A DNA stretch of 64,000 nucleotides from Aphrocallistes beatrix (taxonomy: Eukaryota; Porifera; Hexactinellida; Sceptrulophora; Aphrocallistidae): NCBI GenBank assembly GCA_963281255.1, contig OY725491.1:1054001-1118000 (forward strand), in the 5' to 3' direction. Within the stretch, counting starts at the first letter, position 1. The number at the start of each line of letters is the position of its first letter. Position numbers and translations under genes: made by a program. A model generated the notes under the pieces. It saw only the letters and a list, made by a program, of their open reading frames with translations, did not search any database and was not told the DNA's origin. Below, in pieces: positions 59,048 through 64,000 of the stretch.

Positions 59048-60850
59048 ATGGCAGAAAGTTTAAACATATCAGAAACAAAGTTAGAGCTAATCCAAGCGAT
59101 TGAAGATCGAAAAGGAAATTTGCATCAAGAAATCAGCATTCTACACAGCAAAATCGATGCGAAAGAAAACGAAGTAATAGGCTACTTAAATAAAATCGCT
59201 GCGAACTATGATTCTGAATGCAAACGGATACAAACAATCACAAAACTCAAGAATTTCACGCTTGAAAATAAAGACCTCGGTTCGAACTACTACAAAAAAA
59301 ACATGTCAGATACAGAGGCGAAGTTACAAAAATTGGCTTCCAAAGCAATTAATTCGCTGGAAATAAGGGTGAATTTTAAACCCGAATCTTTTGATTCTTT
59401 ACTGAACAAAACATTCCATGTTTCAACACCTAACGTACCTGATTATACGAAAAAAGGTGACGTTATTTGGGAAAAGGGGAAGAAAGGCTCTCTTCGCACT
59501 CAGTTAAACTCGCCCAATTCATTCGACATCGACACTTCAGATAATTTTATTTACGTCGCAGACACGAAGAATTCTCGCGTACAGATCTACACGGATGAAG
59601 GAGATCACTATTTCAGCCTCGTTTTACCCGATACCTTCTACCCACTCATCGTAAAGATAAGGCCCACCAAATTGTACGTGTATGGATTTGGCAATGATAA
59701 ATATTACTTGGCCACTTGTAAGAAAAATTTCAGACAATTGCCTGAAAATTCTGGGTTCGAATCTTTTGAAGAAATCAATGAACTTCTTTCATTTGATGTT
59801 CCAAAACATTCCAAGAATCCAAGTACGCGTTCACCGTTCGGTTCGTACGGAACCAATAATGAAATAGTTTTCGGTTATCTCTCCAACAAGAATCATGTGA
59901 TTCTATCGCTACAGAGATCTCACCAACCGAGCTTGTTTACACCAGCACCTGGAGGGGGTCCGTTTGGTGCACCCACAGCCACTGTAACACCTGGAGGGGG
60001 ACTGTTTGGTGCACCCACAGCCACTGTAACACCTGGAGGGGGAATGTTTGGACCAACACCTCATACAGGAGGCGGTTTCGGTGCCACACCTATTATGGGA
60101 GGGGGCATGATGGCAAATGCTAATCTGGGAGGTGGTTTAGTCGCCCCATCTGGTTTTGGAATGGGAATGGGGATGGGGATGGGGGCACCAACTTTTGGAG
60201 GGGTTTCAAGTGCAGCACCTACATTTGGACATGGAGGAGGGGGTTTTGGTGGGAACACAGTGACAACGACCTCACTTTTCGGATCGAAACCCTCTGAGAT
60301 AGCACCTCAGCAACAGCAACAGGGTGGTTTATTCGGGGGTGGGGGTGGGGGCGGTTTTACACCCAACCAACCCTTCGTTAAGAACTTCATCTACCTCAAG
60401 TCTATCTATCTCGGAGATCTCACTGAGGCCGTAGAGGTACGTGCTATGATGGCTGCTGACAATCAATGCACTCTCTATGTACTGTATCGGCTGTGCAAGT
60501 ATGCTGTACTGGCGTTTAACACGTCTGGAGTATGTCTGAAGGGAATTGTAGAATCTGAATGGGTTAAAATACCCCACGCTTTTTGTATGGATACATATTG
60601 CAATATATGTGTACTGAGTGCTGAACAGAAAGAAAAGGCAGCCACCAACACGTTGAAGCTTGATGTTGACACAGAGATGACTGAGATAACCGTGTTTAGT
60701 ACAGAGCCTGATCAATGTGAGTTGGTACACACACTGACAATACGAGAAGAGGTGGAGGGTATAACTAGTGTTGGGGTTGATGCGGATAGCGGGATTGTGA
60801 TGCTGTTCAGTGATGGGGCGGAAGAAGGGGGTATGCTGAGGAAGTATTGA
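59048..60850 (+). CDS. NHL-type propeller protein with FG/GLFG-rich insertion
   Basis: A 600-aa, intron-less gene. Residues 5-110 are coiled coil (NLHQEISILHSKIDAKENEV). Residues 137-290 begin a propeller with one clear NHL blade, GSLRTQLNSPNSFDIDTSDN / FIYVADTKNSRVQIYTDEGD. Residues about 295-440 are low complexity, full of FG motifs in nucleoporin style: SLFTPAPGGG, GGPFGAPTATV, GGGLFGAPTATV, GGGMFGPTP, APTFGG, SLFGSKPSE, GGLFGGGG. After it the propeller resumes (residues 445-600: FIYLKSIYLGDL..., CTLYVLYRLCKYAVLAFNTSG). A 42-base tandem duplication lies inside the insert (59950-60035). FG repeats form the permeability barrier of nuclear pores; whether this protein meets pores or condensates is unknown. 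AATAAA at 61009-61014. Confidence 0.85.
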   Translation: MAESLNISETKLELIQAIEDRKGNLHQEISILHSKIDAKENEVIGYLNKIAANYDSECKRIQTITKLKNFTLENKDLGSNYYKKNMSDTEAKLQKLASKAINSLEIRVNFKPESFDSLLNKTFHVSTPNVPDYTKKGDVIWEKGKKGSLRTQLNSPNSFDIDTSDNFIYVADTKNSRVQIYTDEGDHYFSLVLPDTFYPLIVKIRPTKLYVYGFGNDKYYLATCKKNFRQLPENSGFESFEEINELLSFDVPKHSKNPSTRSPFGSYGTNNEIVFGYLSNKNHVILSLQRSHQPSLFTPAPGGGPFGAPTATVTPGGGLFGAPTATVTPGGGMFGPTPHTGGGFGATPIMGGGMMANANLGGGLVAPSGFGMGMGMGMGAPTFGGVSSAAPTFGHGGGGFGGNTVTTTSLFGSKPSEIAPQQQQQGGLFGGGGGGGFTPNQPFVKNFIYLKSIYLGDLTEAVEVRAMMAADNQCTLYVLYRLCKYAVLAFNTSGVCLKGIVESEWVKIPHAFCMDTYCNICVLSAEQKEKAATNTLKLDVDTEMTEITVFSTEPDQCELVHTLTIREEVEGITSVGVDADSGIVMLFSDGAEEGGMLRKY

Positions 60851-61289
60851 GCTCTCACTGGTTAGCATAGATTGAATTGTGTCACACTCACACACACAAT
60901 TAGTACAAACAGTTAGTATGCATAGATTAGTTCCAAATTGTTACTTATTAACATTATTATTACAATTCTATAAGCTTTATTTAATATTTTTCGTTCGATT
61001 GGGAACAAAATAAATCGACCATTATATCTAAAAGATATAACGGAAAAATTGCCTGTAAAAAATGGATAAACGTTAATTAAACGGCTTTTTGTAATACATC
61101 AATAGAATAAGTTCAGCTAGACCAACAATGTACCATTTAATATAAAATACAAAAGCAATCAACCAAGATACATATGGCGATATATACACAGGGGAAATTA
61201 AAAAATATGATTGGTACAATCAATGGGTCATGGCTTAAAACAAAAGCAAAGATAAACAAATAATACAGAAGTAAATAAGTTATGTTCAT

Positions 61290-63010
61290 TCAAGTTGTAT
61301 CTTGCATGACAGTGGAGAATTCTAGAGACTCCATTTCCACAGTGTCATCCACCTTAGTGTATTTGTCGATGGTCCTTTTCATTGCAATATTCTCTTTCGT
61401 TAAAACCTCAATACGCATTTTCATTAAATCTTGAGACTCGGGGAAAGAGGTCTTGGCTGAACTACGGAAGAAGTCTTCCCCTTTCGGGTCCTTCACGAGG
61501 TAGTACAGGATGGGTCCGGACACGATGGTAGCGGCGATCACGCCCTCTGCCAGGGAGAGGAGGGCGGAGAGGGAGTAGCGGATCTCCAGACGAGACACGA
61601 GCAGCAGCACCAGCACGATGCCGAGGGAGAAGATGCAGGTGTTGTACATGGTCCAGGTGATGGTGCCGGAGTAACGGAGGGACTTGTGTGTCACTTTCCG
61701 CAGGTTGTAAGCCAGGAAGAGTCCGACCAGCACCAGCAAGCTCTTGCTGGCGATCAGCAGCCAGAGGAAGACCTGGTCGGCTGTGTCGTCCTGCGCCAGA
61801 CACTCAGTCACGATGTAGCGCGGCGGGTTCTCCCTTCCGGACGCGATCTCGTGGGTGGTCAGCACCTGCGGCGACACGAACAACCACACCAGGAAGTAGG
61901 CCGTGTCCAGCAGCAGCAGCACCAGCGGGAACAGCAGCAGGTAGACGGGGCGGAGACGGGCCGAGTAGTCGAACCGCTGCTTGATCACGATGATGTAGAA
62001 CTTGGCCGCTTTCCCGAGCATTGCTCCGAAGATGACGCTGATGGAGACGGCCAGCAGCCAGTAGCGCGTCTGGCAGAAGATCACACCCCCCACGTACCCG
62101 GAGCCCGCCCCTAGGTAGCGTCCGTCCACCGGAAGCAGCACGGCCAGCAGGAACAGGAAGTAGGTGCCGGAGAGGATGGTCACGGTGATGGCGGGCTCTG
62201 AAGTGGTCACGGGGCGCATGCGTCGACACCAGCACACCAGCAGAACCGCCACGATCCCTGTCACGTAGAGACAGGCCGCCACGGAGAGAACCAGGACCAG
62301 GGGGAAGATGGACACGTGGATGGGATGCATGCTGATCCCGTCAGACGCGAGATCTGCTCGCCAGCTCGTGTAGTCGGACTCCTTGTCGTACCAGATTCCG
62401 CTGGTGTTGGCGAAATCGGACGGGTTGCGAGGGATGTTCCTGAGATGTCCTCGGAACTGGAGACTAGCATTCACAAACTCCAGCACTTGGACTCTCCCGT
62501 CGTAACGCTCATTCCCCACGAAACTCATTCTCCCAGACCATCCTTGGAAGTCTAGTCCGATCACATTGTCGTAGAAAGCTTTCAGGTACTCACTGTCTGC
62601 TGTGTAGTTCACACGCGTTATGTCGAAGCCTTGTTCGATCGTCTTATTTAGAGCTAATGCTAGCGCCCACATACCATCGTAGATAAAAATCTCTTCAATC
62701 CTGAACTCCCTCTGAAAGAATTCTTCAGATTTTCTCTCACTAACATAACTACGAATTCCTTCATAAAGCTGCGTTGGTGTACGTCCAGAAATTGTTGGTT
62801 GATTCGAGCTAATCAATTCGTTAATCGCGGGTAAGGAATTGAATGCGAGTGCCCCTTGGGTTAACCTCTCTATATCGGCGAGGCTGCATTCTCCATTTGT
62901 AGTGGCTGTAACGTTCCCATACCACCTGTTCCCGTACCAGCCCAGGATGAATAGGGTAGTAAGAGGTGGATAGAGACTGGGGAATCTCTTGAGTTTACAC
63001 AGTATTTTTA
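61290..63010 (-). CDS. GABA-B-like class C GPCR (3' exon, 5' partial)
   Basis: About 570 residues. The exon probably begins at 63010 after the acceptor CTTTAG; the frame upstream to 63104 is intronic in character. Seen: the last third of the Venus-flytrap ligand domain (KILCKLKRF, LFILGWYGNRWYGN, FIYDGMWALALALNKT, FQGWSGRMSF), which is the GABA-B receptor pattern; seven membrane spans from residue 265 of the frame on (HVSIFPLVLVLSVAACLYVT, VIFCQTRYWLLAVSISVIFG, LLLDTAYFLVWLFV); and a short C-terminal coiled coil (MKMRIEVLTKENIAMKRTI) as in GABBR subunits. The receptor would couple to G proteins at the surface; the ligand cannot be inferred. The part 61450-62500 is much more GC-rich than the rest of the exon. 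The 5' exons must lie beyond the satellite at the window edge. Confidence 0.92.
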
Positions 63011-63180
63011 CTAAAGTATTCGGGTATGCGTTGACTATAAGAATAAAGTGAATGAAATAATTTAAGTTAATTGCAATGTGAACAACTTGATTATCCTCTA
63101 ACATGCTTGGTAACTTGAGCCACTGTATTTGTTTCTAAATGGATTTCAATTTCTCATTGTTTGTAATGAATTAATACATA

Positions 63181-63255
63181 CAAGCACCCTTCGCTTGTTT
63201 GCGCTGCGCTGCTTGCGGACACTTAGGGTCCGCAGAGTCGCCCTGCAGGCGCCTG
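63181..63255. repeat. GC-rich repeat (GCGCTGCGCTGCTTGCGG)
   Basis: Reverse-complement relative of the GC-rich dimer in duplication block A (7261-7480, 11840-12070): CAAGCA/GCGCAGCGCAAG and a run GCCCTGCAGGCGCC. Confidence 0.6.
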
Positions 63256-63269
63256 GAATTACTCAATCT

Positions 63270-64000
63270 AGCCTATTTGGGGAATTTGTTTACTTTATAT
63301 AAATATTGTAAACAAAAGTTAACAAATAATTTCTCATATGGATCCGAAAATATAATATTCTAAATCTACACCTCTAAAAACCCCATATCAACCGTTGGAA
63401 GCCAGTTTCTAGCCTATTTTTGTAATTTGTTTACTATATGTATCTATTGTAAACAAAAGTAAACAAATAATTTATCATATCGATCTGAAAATATAATATT
63501 CGAATTCTACACCCCTAAAACCCTATGTTAACCGTTGGAAGCTAGTCTCTAGCCTATTTTTGTAATTTGTTTACTTTATGTATCCATTGTAAACAAAAGT
63601 AAACAAATAATTTATCATATCGATCTGAAAATATAATATTCGAATTCTACACCCCAAAACCCTATGTTAACCGTTGGAAGCTAGTCTCTAGCCTATTTTT
63701 GTAATTTGTTTACTTTATGTATCCATTGTAAACAAAAGTAAACAAATAATTTATCATATCGATCTGAAAATATAATATTCGAATTCTACACCCCTAAAAC
63801 CCTATGTTAACCGTTGGAAGCTAGTCTCTAGCCTATTTTTGTAATTTGTTTACTTTATGTATCCATTGTAAACAAAAGTAAACAAATAATTTATCATATC
63901 GATCTGAAAATATGATATTCGAAATCTACACCCCTAAAAACCCTATGTCAACCGTTGGAAGCTAGTCTCTAGCATATTTTTCAAAATTCGTCAAATGGTG
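63270..64000. repeat. 140-bp satellite, at least five units, runs off the window
   Basis: Landmark GCTAGTCTCTAGCC recurs at 63541, 63680 and 63820, with a variant at 63401 and 63961: period 139-141. Each unit carries TTTGTTTAC...GTAAACAAA as an inverted pair. It matches the 12950-13395 array. Confidence 0.92.

Noticed and set aside
61686-62235. Long open frames antisense to, or shifted within, the GPCR exon
   Set aside because: They arise from the GC-rich coding sequence of the receptor; their translations are low-complexity (runs of Gln, Arg, Ala) with no domain.

Overview
The window is nuclear DNA of an animal. It has spliced genes with GT-AG introns, several domain families typical of Metazoa (plexin, CARMIL, Abi, a Nova-like KH protein, a GABA-B-like receptor), a Tigger/pogo transposon and many small non-autonomous DNA elements. 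The abundance of intron-less NHL-propeller genes, the orphan 7TM proteins and the GABA-B-like receptor suggest an early-branching animal such as a sponge. That is inference; the sequence does not fix the species.

Layout. 0.1-16.9 kb (+): a Nova-like RNA-binding protein with three KH domains. Its third KH domain is split by a 13.5 kb intron that holds three tandem copies of an orphan seven-membrane-segment gene (the third has lost its start), plus segmental duplications, a 140-bp satellite, a 10-bp palindrome array and MITEs. 18.8-20.0 kb (-): a two-exon 3-hydroxyacyl-CoA dehydratase (HACD). 22.4-40.5 kb (+): CARMIL in eight exons (about 1401 aa); intron 1 contains two antisense NHL genes, intron 3 an intact Tigger-like transposon. 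41.5-42.8 kb (-): another NHL protein. 43.5-45.4 kb (-): a low-complexity nuclear-type protein with a bromodomain-like N-terminus. 45.7-48.1 kb (-): Abi, the WAVE-complex subunit. 49.3-50.8 kb (-): a single-pass membrane protein with an SH3-like domain and a proline-rich tail. 51.1-58.5 kb (-): the cytoplasmic half of a plexin in 12 exons, with LTO1 (+) and a coiled-coil protein (-) nested in one intron. 59.0-60.9 kb (+): an NHL-type protein whose propeller is interrupted by an FG/GLFG-rich stretch. 61.3-63.0 kb (-): the 3' part of a GABA-B-like class C GPCR. 63.2-64 kb: the same 140-bp satellite as at 13 kb.

Themes. Small intron-less genes sit inside introns of large spliced genes (Nova, CARMIL, plexin). 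Four neighbours act on, or plausibly act on, the actin cytoskeleton: CARMIL (capping protein), Abi (WAVE/Arp2/3), plexin (Rap-GAP guidance receptor) and the SH3/proline-rich membrane protein. Most non-coding DNA is made of recognisable MITE families with TA or 8-bp target duplications. I saw no tRNA, rRNA or CRISPR array.
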